Below the pieces are notes generated by a model, which was not told where the DNA came from, searched no databases, and saw only the letters and a program-made list of their open reading frames with translations. From Halospina sp040196175 (lineage in GTDB: Bacteria > Pseudomonadota > Gammaproteobacteria > Pseudomonadales > Oleiphilaceae), in the NCBI RefSeq assembly GCF_040196175.1, contig NZ_JBEFNF010000006.1:153691-217690 (forward strand): a stretch of 64,000 bases of DNA, given 5' to 3'. The translations under genes were made by a program, and so were the position numbers. Within the stretch, counting starts at the first letter, position 1; the number at the start of each line of letters is the position of its first letter. This document shows positions 9,651 to 17,601 of the stretch, one piece after another.

Positions 9651-10064
9651 TTATTCGCCCTCTGCGACCAAGTAGTCAACGGCATTCTCGATTTCTTTAT
9701 CAGAGCAATCACTGCAGCCACCTTTGGCCGGCATCGCGTTGTAGCCATTAATCGCGTGGCTGTAGAGAGTCTCCTTACCTTTGCTGATACGATCCGACCA
9801 GGCGCCTGTATCACCCAGCTTGGGCGCGCCTGCAGCACCGGAGTCATGGCAGGCCGCGCAGGCATCTGCGTAGACTTCTTCTCCGCCTCGGGGCCCACTG
9901 GCCTGTTGCTGCATCTGCTGGCCCTGCTCACCCGCAATATTCACGTTGCCAGTGGGCTTAATGCGATTCCTTATCTGATCCTCAACAGCCGCCAATGTGA
10001 GCGCGGAACCACCCAGCGCTGCAATGAGGCCGAGACTTACGAAAATACGGGTCAGTTTGTTCAT
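9651..10064 (-). CDS. Cytochrome c5-type class I c-type cytochrome
   Basis: Periplasmic electron carrier of 137 aa. Residues 1-27 form a signal peptide. The haem site is C69-A-A-C72-H73, Met111 (YNAMPAKGG) is the likely sixth ligand, and the pair C117/C120 is the c5-type disulfide. A Gln-rich linker at about 46-55 separates the signal peptide from the haem domain. ATG 10064 is preferred over GTG 10070 because GAGGTG lies at correct spacing. It may donate electrons to a terminal reductase or to NO/N-oxide metabolism of the region; the partner is not shown. Confidence 0.92.
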   Translation of the reverse strand: MNKLTRIFVSLGLIAALGGSALTLAAVEDQIRNRIKPTGNVNIAGEQGQQMQQQASGPRGGEEVYADACAACHDSGAAGAPKLGDTGAWSDRISKGKETLYSHAINGYNAMPAKGGCSDCSDKEIENAVDYLVAEGE

Positions 10065-10094
10065 TACCACACCTCAATCGTCAGAAGCGCCCCA

Positions 10095-10100
10095 ATTATA
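10095..10100 (-). promoter_or_regulatory. Candidate -10 box of the cytochrome c5 gene
   Basis: On the minus strand this reads TATAAT, 31 bases before the cytochrome start codon. No good -35 hexamer is seen at 17 bases, so the promoter may need an activator. Confidence 0.4.
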
Positions 10101-10129
10101 CCCGCTCCTGGCCGATGATACGAGCCTGC

Positions 10130-10621
10130 TTACTCGCCATCTTCCTCTGCAGTTCCACTGGACTGGAGCTGGCAGTAGTTTTCAAGACCCATACGGTCAA
10201 TCATATCGAGCTGAGTCTCCAGGAAGTCGACGTGGCCTTCCTCTTCTGACAGCAAGGAGGCCAGCAGATCCCGTGAACCGTAATCCTGAACGGACTCCGC
10301 CTGCTTGATGCCAGCCCGGTAGATCGCAATTCCGTCGTGCTCCGCCTTAAGGTCACACTCCAGAATCTCCTTGACATTCTCACCGATCAGCAGCTTGTTA
10401 AGGTCCTGCAGATTGGGGAGCCCGCCCAGAAATAGAATGCGTTCAATCAGCCGATCGGCGTGTTTCATTTCGTCGATGGATTCGTCGTATTCAATCTTGC
10501 CCAGCTTATCGATGCCCCAGTCCTTGAGCATACGGGCATGAAGGAAGTACTGATTGATAGCGGTCAGTTCCGCAGCCAGCGCTTGATTCAAATACTGAAT
10601 GACTTGCTTGTCGCCCTTCAT
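10130..10621 (-). CDS. bfr: Bacterioferritin (haem-binding iron-storage protein)
   Basis: Subunit of the 24-mer iron-storage shell. The 163-residue protein aligns end to end with E. coli Bfr (158 aa). Haem ligand Met52 is present, so this is the haem-binding type. All ferroxidase ligands are present: E18, E51, H54, E94, E127 and H130. The C-terminal extension is short and acidic. It is downstream of bfd on the same strand, with a 95-base gap containing a small AT-rich inverted repeat at 10650-10673. Confidence 0.98.
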   Translation of the reverse strand: MKGDKQVIQYLNQALAAELTAINQYFLHARMLKDWGIDKLGKIEYDESIDEMKHADRLIERILFLGGLPNLQDLNKLLIGENVKEILECDLKAEHDGIAIYRAGIKQAESVQDYGSRDLLASLLSEEEGHVDFLETQLDMIDRMGLENYCQLQSSGTAEEDGE

Positions 10622-10649
10622 GAGACCTGTCTCCTGATCCGATTCGTCT

Positions 10650-10673
10650 GTGCTAATGCCGTTAAATTAGCAC
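10650..10673. repeat. Small inverted repeat upstream of bfr
   Basis: GTGCTAA at 10650-10656 is repeated in inverse at 10667-10673 with a 10-base spacer, just before the bfr leader. It could be a weak terminator after bfd or an operator for bfr; the sequence does not decide. Confidence 0.35.
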
Positions 10674-10716
10674 AAGCGGGTCAGGGGCGACCAGCCGGTA
10701 ACCGTGTAGACGGGCG

Positions 10717-10923
10717 TTATGCCGGCCGTGCCAGTGTGTTGAGCAGATCCAGGTCGAGGCTCTGACGATGCTCGTTCAGGATGTCCCTCGCCATGGTTCC
10801 ACAGCGGCCACACTGACTGGCAACACCCAGCTCGTTACACAGCTGGCGCATACTGGAGCAGCCATCCTCTGCCGCGCGGCGGATTTCGTGATCAGTAATT
10901 TGATTGCAGACACAGACGTACAT
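10717..10923 (-). CDS. bfd: Bacterioferritin-associated ferredoxin
   Basis: A 68-residue [2Fe-2S] protein that docks on bacterioferritin and delivers electrons to release stored iron. The ligands C4, C6, C38 and C41 (MYVCVC and ASQCGRCG) are in exactly the E. coli positions. The ATG at 10923 is chosen because residue 1 must precede YVCVC; the longer frame adds unrelated residues. A Fur-like site lies just upstream, as expected for a gene induced by low iron. Confidence 0.96.
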   Translation of the reverse strand: MYVCVCNQITDHEIRRAAEDGCSSMRQLCNELGVASQCGRCGTMARDILNEHRQSLDLDLLNTLARPA

Positions 10924-10956
10924 GACAACTCCTGCATGGCAGCTAACGAACACCTT

Positions 10957-10976
10957 AATGCTAATTATTCTTATTT
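10957..10976 (-). promoter_or_regulatory. Candidate Fur box upstream of bfd
   Basis: The minus-strand sequence AAATAAGAATAATTAGCATT agrees with about 12 of 19 positions of the classical Fur consensus. It lies some 35-55 bases before the bfd start, in the proper place to repress bfd when iron is plentiful. Identification is by eye. Confidence 0.45.
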
Positions 10977-11180
10977 CCTCAAAAGAATGCAAGTGTTTTG
11001 CGCAAAAAATGGTCTCACTGGATACTGATACAGTGGACAGGCGCTGGTCGGTACCGAAATGTCAGAAGGGATGGACTTGCAGGCCAACGGCCCTTATCAT
11101 GCGACTCAGTTTCGAAGGCGCTGCTCGCAGGGCATAAGCCCTCGAACCGACACCGGCGTGACCCATTCCGGTGTTGCCCA

Positions 11181-11257
<77 letters not shown>

Positions 11258-11267
11258 TACAATCGAG

Positions 11268-11298
11268 GGGCTTGCGAAGCATCGCAGGCCCTTTTCTT
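11268..11298 (+). terminator. Intrinsic terminator after tRNA-Arg
   Basis: A 10-bp stem (GGGCTTGCGA / TCGCAGGCCC, one wobble pair) with a 4-base loop, followed by TTTTCTT. It starts 10 bases after the tRNA CCA end. Confidence 0.85.
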
Positions 11299-11376
11299 GA
11301 ACTGGCCAGATGCTGGGCGCGAGCCGGCCCTAAACCAGTGCCCCGTCGATTGAGTGGGTGGCTCCTTTGCAGCCGC

Positions 11377-12219
11377 TCATAGAAGTCCCAGCTCCAGCCG
11401 AGCCGCATCACTGACCATGTCGAAGGTCCATGGCGGATCAAAGACAATGTCCACCTCAGCGTTTTCCACGAACGGCACCTCCATCAGGCGGTTACGGGCA
11501 TCACCGGCAATTACATCGCCCATGCCACAGCCCGGCGAGGTCAGCGTCATCCGCAGATACACCGAGTTTTGTTGCGCATCAACAGTCAGCTCGTAGACCA
11601 GGCCCAGACTGACGATACTCACCGGAATTTCCGGGTCGTACACCTGCTCCAGCGCTTGCCAACACTGGTCCTCGCTGATTTGCCCATCCTCCGGGGTTTC
11701 GAATATGGCCACGTCACTGCGCAGACCGACCTTGCCGGCTTCTTCTGGCGAGAGGCGGTAGAGATTACCCTCATGCTTCACCGTTACACTGCCGCCGAGT
11801 GCCTGAGTCACGGAAACTTCAGCGCCCTCTGGCAGAGTAACCTCATTGCCATGGGGCACACGCCGCGCCACACACGCCATTGGGAGGGCTAACTCTTTGG
11901 GCGGCGTCGCTGGCTGCTTGGCATAGGGTGCCCTGATAGTGAGCGTCTCGGACTCGCCCGCCGCCTCAATATCGATGCGACTTTCCCGCAGGTAGGGGAG
12001 GCTCGGCGCATCCAGATAGAGCGTGACGTCGCCAAACGTCAGTGGGGTGTCACTGGTTTCCTCCTCCCCGGGCGGACAGAACGCCAAACACGTCTCCGCC
12101 TTTGATGTACCGCCATTGTGGACGAACATCCGCGCCGCTATGCCAGGGGTCTCCTGCTTCGCCAGGAGCTCGGCCAGGTAATCCCGCGCTGCGTCGCTGA
12201 CGTCAACATCAACACTCAT
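11377..12219 (-). CDS. Fused NfuA-type A-domain and SufT (MIP18) Fe-S assembly protein
   Basis: A 280-residue protein made of two Fe-S assembly modules. Residues 6-97 match the degenerate A-type (IscA-like) N-terminal domain of NfuA, including VSDAARDYLAELLAKQE and CLAFCPPGEEET. Residues about 115-280 match bacterial SufT (DUF59/MIP18): PEGAEVSVTQALGGSVTV, YDPEIPVSIVSLGLVYEL, LTSPGCGMGD with conserved Cys231, and FDPPWTFDMVSDAARLELG at the end. The CxxC Nfu domain of NfuA is absent, so SufT replaces it. AAAGGA precedes the ATG. It lies 44 bases after tenA on the same strand, so it may belong to the riboswitch operon. The probable role is late delivery of Fe-S clusters to target enzymes; the joint architecture is unusual. 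Confidence 0.88.
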   Translation of the reverse strand: MSVDVDVSDAARDYLAELLAKQETPGIAARMFVHNGGTSKAETCLAFCPPGEEETSDTPLTFGDVTLYLDAPSLPYLRESRIDIEAAGESETLTIRAPYAKQPATPPKELALPMACVARRVPHGNEVTLPEGAEVSVTQALGGSVTVKHEGNLYRLSPEEAGKVGLRSDVAIFETPEDGQISEDQCWQALEQVYDPEIPVSIVSLGLVYELTVDAQQNSVYLRMTLTSPGCGMGDVIAGDARNRLMEVPFVENAEVDIVFDPPWTFDMVSDAARLELGLL

Positions 12220-12263
12220 GCTATTGATTCCTTTAAACTGTTTTCTAATTGGATTGACGGGGC

Positions 12264-12932
12264 TTATGCACCACCCACCTCAAGCCCCATATCCCAGAAT
12301 GCCTGCTCTAACTTCGTTGCATCAGTGAAGATCCGTGAAAGTCTATTGAATCGTTCCTTTTGAGCTTCCTGAGCATAAAGGTCATTCATCAGTTGCTGAA
12401 CATTGGTGGCAAGCGCCTGGAATTCATCCCCCGAGTAGGTCTCAATCCATTTCCCGAACGGATGATGCTCAATGTCACCGCCCGCTTTGTCAGCACAATT
12501 ACGTCCAATCTCGGCGTAGCCCAGTACGCAGGGAGCCAGGGCCGTCATAAGATCCAGCAGATCACCGGAAAGGCCCGCATCCAGAACATACCGTGTGTAC
12601 GCCATATTGGCCCGGGCTTCCTGCGCCTGCTCAATCTGCTCTCTCGATATTCCCCATTGGCCGCAGTACTCAACGTGCATCGCCATCTCATGATTCAACA
12701 GTCCATCCAGCACCGCCACAGCTGATTGCATTGTTGAGATGGAATCGGCCTTGTACACAACCAGCGCCCAGGCACGGCTGAAATGCTTCAGAAAGATATA
12801 GTCCTGGATGAGATAGTGCCGGAAGGCCGAGCGCGGCAGCGACCCCTCGGCGAGACGGGCAGGGAACGAATGGTTGATGTAGGCCTGCCACTCCTCCCCG
12901 CATTGCTGCTTGAGCGTGTTAAAAAGATCCAT
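12264..12932 (-). CDS. tenA: TenA-family aminopyrimidine aminohydrolase (thiamine salvage)
   Basis: A 222-residue helical protein of the TenA/Thi-4 family, which hydrolyses base-degraded thiamine to recover the HMP pyrimidine. Family blocks are seen: FRHYLIQDYIFLKHFSRAWAL, HEMAMHVEYC and ALAPCVLGYAEIG, the last carrying the catalytic Cys. ATG 12932 is preceded by GGAGGG at 8 bases. It starts 16 bases after the selO stop, so the two are cotranscribed. The TPP riboswitch three genes upstream agrees with a thiamine role. Confidence 0.92.
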   Translation of the reverse strand: MDLFNTLKQQCGEEWQAYINHSFPARLAEGSLPRSAFRHYLIQDYIFLKHFSRAWALVVYKADSISTMQSAVAVLDGLLNHEMAMHVEYCGQWGISREQIEQAQEARANMAYTRYVLDAGLSGDLLDLMTALAPCVLGYAEIGRNCADKAGGDIEHHPFGKWIETYSGDEFQALATNVQQLMNDLYAQEAQKERFNRLSRIFTDATKLEQAFWDMGLEVGGA

Positions 12933-12948
12933 CGCTGCATCCCTCCAG

Positions 12949-14730
12949 TCATGACGAACAGTTGTAATAGGAAACACCGCCAACATTGAACAACTCGGGC
13001 GGCTTCAGTCTGTAGAATGCCGTCTCAACCTCATTTGACTGCTCGGCGTAAGGCTGGGTCATGACGTCCTGCAGCTGCCGCAGTGGTGCGTAGTGGCTCT
13101 TGGAGGCCTGCTGGTAAGCGGGTACAACGAACCACTCGCGCAGCGTGTATTTGGGGTTCACGCGTTTCATCTGGTAAGCAAGCGCCTCACGGCGGCCCTG
13201 CGGGCCCGCGTTTGAATCGCTCGTGCTGTCGACACCGACAAGTGACTGCCATTTTCTGAGCCATTCTGACCAGCGTTTTTCCAGACCGTCGCGGTCCTCG
13301 TTCGCCATTGAAGCCTCCACGGATCCCTCGCTGTCCAACGCCCTGTAAAAGCTTTTCCTGAGCGGACCAATATCGTCGGGTATCTCCGAGAGCTCCCGGA
13401 AGAGGATCGTGTAATCCACAGGGGTCTGCGCCATCAGCGTCTTGAGCTCACCGAACAGCTCGGCGTCAAAGGCATCAAGGCCCAGTTTCGCCGCCCACAT
13501 CGCTTCCATTTGGGCCTGCATATGCGCGGGAAACGCTCGCTCAATCTGATCGAGTTGCCAGAGATGATCCTGATTGCCCTCCAGAAGCGGACGCAACGCG
13601 GAGCAAAAGCTATGGAAGTTGCGGTGCGCTGCCTCGGGTTGATTCAGGAACGAGAAGTGATTGCCGCCACCGGTCCAGGGCTGATAGTACGGATCAAAAA
13701 CCTCACAGAAGCCGAAAGGCCCATAATCCAGAGTGAAGCCACCAGCAGCGCAGTTGTCACTGTTGAAGTTGCCCTGGCAGTAGCCGACCCGGATCCAGTT
13801 GGCAATAAGAGACGTGAGTCGGCTGCGGAATTCGCGCGCAAGCAACAGCACTTTCTGGGGTAGATCGAGTTCATGGTCGATCACGTCCCCGTACTCCGTG
13901 CCAATCAAGTGCAACACGATCTTTTCAAGCTCTTCCATCGCATGTGGATGCTCATTCCTGCGGGCACGGCGACTGAACAGCTCCAGCTGGCCCACACGGA
14001 TGAACGAGGGAGCAACACGGGTGGTGATCGCCACCGGCTCGGCAATAACCGTATCCGGCTCTGTCGAGCGTGAGCCACCCGAGTACCACGGCCGCCTGAC
14101 CTTTTCGGTTTTCGAAACATACAGGCTCAGGGACCGCGACGTGGGAACGCCGAGCGCATGCATGTGCTCCTGTGCCAGGAACTCCCGCGCACTTGAGCGA
14201 AGAACAGCACGACCGTCTGCACCCCGGCAGTACGGCGTCCGGCCCGCCCCTTTAAGCTGCATTTCCCAGCGTTGTCCCTCGATGACGACCTCCACAACGG
14301 AAATGGCTCGACCGTCGCCGTAACCATTTCCGGTTTGGAAGGGGCACTGCTGGACCAATTCAGTACCATAGATGGAAAGGGCATAACCACAGGCCCAGCC
14401 GACCTTCCTCATCGACTCGGGAACAGGCGTGATATCGCCTGAAAAAAGAGAGACGAAGTCGGCAGATTGCGCCATGCTGTCGGCGAAGCCCAGCTCGCGA
14501 AACAGATCCTTGCTGTGGGCAACGTATTCCGGGTCCTTAATCGGCGTGGGGGTAACCGGCACATAATGACCCCTGAAGACCTGGCGCGGCTCATGGTCTT
14601 TCCCGCTGGCGTTCGCTTCCGGGTCGGCGTTGAGTCGGTCCATGAACGAGTAATCCGTCACCTGTGCGAGGTCATTGAGGCTCGCACAGGTGAATGAGGT
14701 TTGTTCGGCCACCTTATCGCCCCTATTCAT
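12949..14730 (-). CDS. selO: SelO/YdiU-family protein adenylyltransferase (Cys form)
   Basis: A pseudokinase-fold enzyme that transfers AMP to Ser, Thr or Tyr of target proteins. This copy keeps the catalytic set: QLKGAGRTPYCR (Lys), SSAREFL (Glu), FNSDNC (Asp and Asn) and LDYGPFGF (metal Asp). It is of the longer, eukaryote-like SelO type (about 593 aa) and ends in Asn-Cys-Ser-Ser, where the Cys stands in the position of the selenocysteine of animal SelO. Start choice is uncertain: ATG 14730 is used, while TTG 14751 and the GTG 15 bases further in (with AGGGGC upstream) are possible. It sits between a riboswitch-controlled transporter and tenA. Confidence 0.9.
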   Translation of the reverse strand: MNRGDKVAEQTSFTCASLNDLAQVTDYSFMDRLNADPEANASGKDHEPRQVFRGHYVPVTPTPIKDPEYVAHSKDLFRELGFADSMAQSADFVSLFSGDITPVPESMRKVGWACGYALSIYGTELVQQCPFQTGNGYGDGRAISVVEVVIEGQRWEMQLKGAGRTPYCRGADGRAVLRSSAREFLAQEHMHALGVPTSRSLSLYVSKTEKVRRPWYSGGSRSTEPDTVIAEPVAITTRVAPSFIRVGQLELFSRRARRNEHPHAMEELEKIVLHLIGTEYGDVIDHELDLPQKVLLLAREFRSRLTSLIANWIRVGYCQGNFNSDNCAAGGFTLDYGPFGFCEVFDPYYQPWTGGGNHFSFLNQPEAAHRNFHSFCSALRPLLEGNQDHLWQLDQIERAFPAHMQAQMEAMWAAKLGLDAFDAELFGELKTLMAQTPVDYTILFRELSEIPDDIGPLRKSFYRALDSEGSVEASMANEDRDGLEKRWSEWLRKWQSLVGVDSTSDSNAGPQGRREALAYQMKRVNPKYTLREWFVVPAYQQASKSHYAPLRQLQDVMTQPYAEQSNEVETAFYRLKPPELFNVGGVSYYNCSS

Positions 14731-14811
14731 GCAAAACGTGTTGCCGGTCAATCAGGCTTGTGAGGCATAACCGGACGTGTTTTTTAGTGTCGTATCGACA
14801 TCAACAGCCTG

Positions 14812-16200
14812 TCAATGCGGGGCTGAAGCCCTCGCCGGGCGCAGCACAGCGATGAGCATGCTCACGCCGGTCGATGCCAGCAATGCGCCCAGGAAAGGCC
14901 CCAGTGTTGGCACACTATCCGGGAAACTCGCTGCCAATACGCCGCCGGTAAGGCTGCCTGTTGTGACCCAACCCGGCAGTATTGCCCCAACAAGACCAGC
15001 CACGCCGCCAGCCAGAGCCGCCAGGGCCGACATGCGCTGCCAGGGCCCCAGCAACACCGGCACCACGATTGCCGCACACAGCAAATCAGCAATCAGAAAC
15101 AGACGAAGTACTGAAAACCCCTGGAGACCCACCCAGACGACGGGCACCATCAGCAAAACGGTGATCCACTGCGCGCCGCGCATCGACAGCCCCTTGCGAC
15201 CGGTGCTGGCGACTGCCATGGAGGCAATGGCGTTCTGTAGGGTATCCACACTGGAGGCGACAAGAGTTACCGCCAATACGAGCGCCGGCAGGCTCAGCCA
15301 GCCCGGGGCTGCCGAAACGAGGGCAAAAAACGGGATGGGCGGCTCGCCCAGGGATAACGCCTGCATAGCCGCCAGCATCCCCAGTCCGCCGACAATCATC
15401 ACCACGACCAGGGTGGCAACGGCGCCAAAGAGGGCGCCACGCCCCAGAGCCCGATTATTCTCGGCGGCCCAGACCCGCTGCCAATAGCCCTGATGGAACA
15501 GATTAGCCGCGGTGACCGCAATCACCAGGGTAAGCCCTACCGAGAGCGCACTTCCCATTGGCGCCGCGGGCATCGTCGCTTCCGGCGGCAAAGGCGGGAG
15601 CCCCCACCATGCCACCGCGGCCACGAGCAGCAACAGCGCCAGAAGCAACCAAGCCTGCCAGCGATCCGTTGCCATGCTGGCGCGTAACCCGCCCAGAGTT
15701 GTGTAGACAAGTGTGACCAAGGCAATACCGATGATAATCAGTGACGGATCGACGTCGGAAAGCAGTCCGGCAATGGAACCGATGGCGGTCAGTTCGGCTG
15801 CCAGGAAACAGGCCATGTAAGCCACCGAAACAAAGGCGACCCACCTCCGCACACCGGGGCCATAACAGGCCTCGGCGAACTCACTGATGCTGCGCCCCTC
15901 CGGCAGGCGCCTTCGGATCGCTGGCCCATAAAGCCCCAGAACGACAAAGGGAAGCGCGGCGCCAATCGCGTAACCAGCCAACCCAACAGGACCCACGAAT
16001 GCTGCAATCTCCGGTGGCGCAAAAAGAATCCAGGCCCCCATGCTTGATGCAAGAAACGAGAGCCCAATCGACTGAGTCCCCTGGGAGTTGCGGGCTGTCA
16101 CATAATCATCAAGGCGGATACCAGCCCGGCTTGCGCGCAGACCGAGCGTACCAAAGAGCGCCAATGCCGCACCGAGCGCGGCCAACGTCAGATAAGTCAT
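14812..16200 (-). CDS. Sodium:solute symporter (SSS family), probable thiamine-precursor transporter
   Basis: A 462-residue integral membrane protein with about 13 hydrophobic segments. The pattern of ALFGTLGLRASR, SSMGAWILFAPPE and YTTLGGLRASMATDRWQ is typical of SSS symporters. The TPP riboswitch directly upstream shows that it is repressed by thiamine pyrophosphate, so the substrate is probably thiamine, HMP or a related salvage compound; the substrate is inferred from regulation, not from residues. ATG 16200 is used because GGAGGAA at the end of the riboswitch gives correct spacing; GTG 16206 is an in-frame alternative. Confidence 0.9.
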   Translation of the reverse strand: MTYLTLAALGAALALFGTLGLRASRAGIRLDDYVTARNSQGTQSIGLSFLASSMGAWILFAPPEIAAFVGPVGLAGYAIGAALPFVVLGLYGPAIRRRLPEGRSISEFAEACYGPGVRRWVAFVSVAYMACFLAAELTAIGSIAGLLSDVDPSLIIIGIALVTLVYTTLGGLRASMATDRWQAWLLLALLLLVAAVAWWGLPPLPPEATMPAAPMGSALSVGLTLVIAVTAANLFHQGYWQRVWAAENNRALGRGALFGAVATLVVVMIVGGLGMLAAMQALSLGEPPIPFFALVSAAPGWLSLPALVLAVTLVASSVDTLQNAIASMAVASTGRKGLSMRGAQWITVLLMVPVVWVGLQGFSVLRLFLIADLLCAAIVVPVLLGPWQRMSALAALAGGVAGLVGAILPGWVTTGSLTGGVLAASFPDSVPTLGPFLGALLASTGVSMLIAVLRPARASAPH

Positions 16201-16203
16201 TCG

Positions 16204-16292
16204 CACTTCCTCCGCCGGAATAAACCGGGTCAGGTTCCAGGGTCGGTGTTTTACCCTCTCAGCCTCGGATTTACACGAGGCTCCCCTGGCGA
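16204..16292 (-). promoter_or_regulatory. TPP riboswitch (thi-box)
   Basis: On the minus strand the conserved elements appear in order: CAGGGGAGCC, GGCTGAGAGGGT, ACCCTGGAACCTGA, CCGG...CCGGCGGAGGAA. P1 can close by TCGC pairing with GCGA. The ribosome site GGAGGAA lies inside the 3' conserved strand, so binding of TPP would hide it: translational control of the transporter. Confidence 0.95.
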
Positions 16293-16296
16293 CAAA

Positions 16297-17514
16297 TTAA
16301 TAAGGTTTGCAAATAGGGTCCCTGTCACCGGCCAACGCGTGGCCACCATAGGCTGTCAGAAATCGATCGATTGACGACCAATCCCCCTCTACAACCTCTT
16401 CAACGGTCGCTGATAGCGTGCGCGATCTGGGAGTGCCCCTGGTGGGCTCAACCGCGGGGCGCTGGAGATAGCCAATGCGGTGCTGTTCATATCGGTTGAA
16501 GAAGCCATCCAGACGGCCCTGTATGCGGCTGCCGCTGCCTTTTCCCTCAGGTCCGGTTAATGGCCGCAGCACATTGGCAAACCGGCACAGGTTCCAATGG
16601 GCGGCAATGGGTTGGGCGGAAAACGCATAACGGCCTGTTGCATCCGAGGGATGCCTGATGCGGTCAATATCAGAGTTGTCCATGAACCCCGAATAGGGGG
16701 TCAGGGACATACCACCATCGATCGCTGTCAGATGCGTATCGAGTTTGCTGTGGATGAACCCAACGCTTGCCCACTGCGCCATCGTTACAGCGAGCTTATC
16801 GCAGACCCGTTCAAAAAATGCTGTGTAGGGTGTGTCGCTATTGATCAGAGCAGGGTCGATTCGGGCAATGGCATAGTCGGTAAGACGTTCAAGCTCTGCC
16901 AGCCCCAGTTGGCTGAACGCGTACTCAAACGCGCCGATGGTCAACGGTGACTCGCCAGTCTTGATGACCGATGCGCGAGCCTGATCCAGTTTTCCACCCG
17001 CATCGTCATAGGCAATCGCAAGTACCCGCGGTGCTTGAACCCCCATTGCGTTGAGCACTTCGCCCATCAAAAGCTGGTGTAAGCCGTTTCTGACCGAGAG
17101 TTCAGCGCCAGCCAGGTCATGATCACTGTCTTCGTGTTGCTGCAATGACAGATCGCAGCGCTGGAAGCAACGATCAATATGCTCGCCCAGAGCAATCTCA
17201 GCCGTGGCTCCATGGCGTGGCTCGGGGGCACCCCAGGGCCGTTGTGCGACTTTGCGTCTGATTGGCCGGGCACCGAATGGTACCCGGTGGCCACTGGCAA
17301 ATGCCGTGATCAGTTCCTGCGGTTGGCCACCAAGACCAAGCACGCTGGCAAGCGGTGCGTTAAACCAAAGCAGTTCAGGCTCCGCCAAGGGTTCCGGCTC
17401 CGCCGGGCTGTACATCACCTTTGGCAATCGGGCGTAACTGTTATCCAGTGCCAGACCCGGCCACACAGCCCTAGCATCACCCAATTGCAGGTTATGACTG
17501 CTGACAGAATTCAT
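16297..17514 (-). CDS. Divergent SelO/YdiU-like protein without catalytic residues
   Basis: A 405-residue homologue of SelO; family members are normally about 480-600 aa. The start LALDNSYARLPKVMYSPAEP and the C-terminal part GRYAFSAQPIAAHWNLCRFA are clearly SelO-like. The active site is not: the QLKGAGPTPYSR loop is replaced by SLQQHEDSDHDLAG, TDN by THL, and the metal-binding IDYG by SLTP, while the flanking GF-H and GFMD are kept in register. It is therefore predicted to be inactive as an AMP transferase. ATG 17514 is chosen from GCGGGG upstream; ATG 17547 is also possible. It is divergent from the marR gene and ends 5 bases before the TPP riboswitch. Confidence 0.85.
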   Translation of the reverse strand: MNSVSSHNLQLGDARAVWPGLALDNSYARLPKVMYSPAEPEPLAEPELLWFNAPLASVLGLGGQPQELITAFASGHRVPFGARPIRRKVAQRPWGAPEPRHGATAEIALGEHIDRCFQRCDLSLQQHEDSDHDLAGAELSVRNGLHQLLMGEVLNAMGVQAPRVLAIAYDDAGGKLDQARASVIKTGESPLTIGAFEYAFSQLGLAELERLTDYAIARIDPALINSDTPYTAFFERVCDKLAVTMAQWASVGFIHSKLDTHLTAIDGGMSLTPYSGFMDNSDIDRIRHPSDATGRYAFSAQPIAAHWNLCRFANVLRPLTGPEGKGSGSRIQGRLDGFFNRYEQHRIGYLQRPAVEPTRGTPRSRTLSATVEEVVEGDWSSIDRFLTAYGGHALAGDRDPICKPY

Positions 17515-17601
17515 GACTAACCCCGCTGTATAGTTTTGTTTCGACATTAATTGGGCGGTGATACTTTTGTCAATCTGATGTCGTTTCGCTATCATTAACC
17601 C

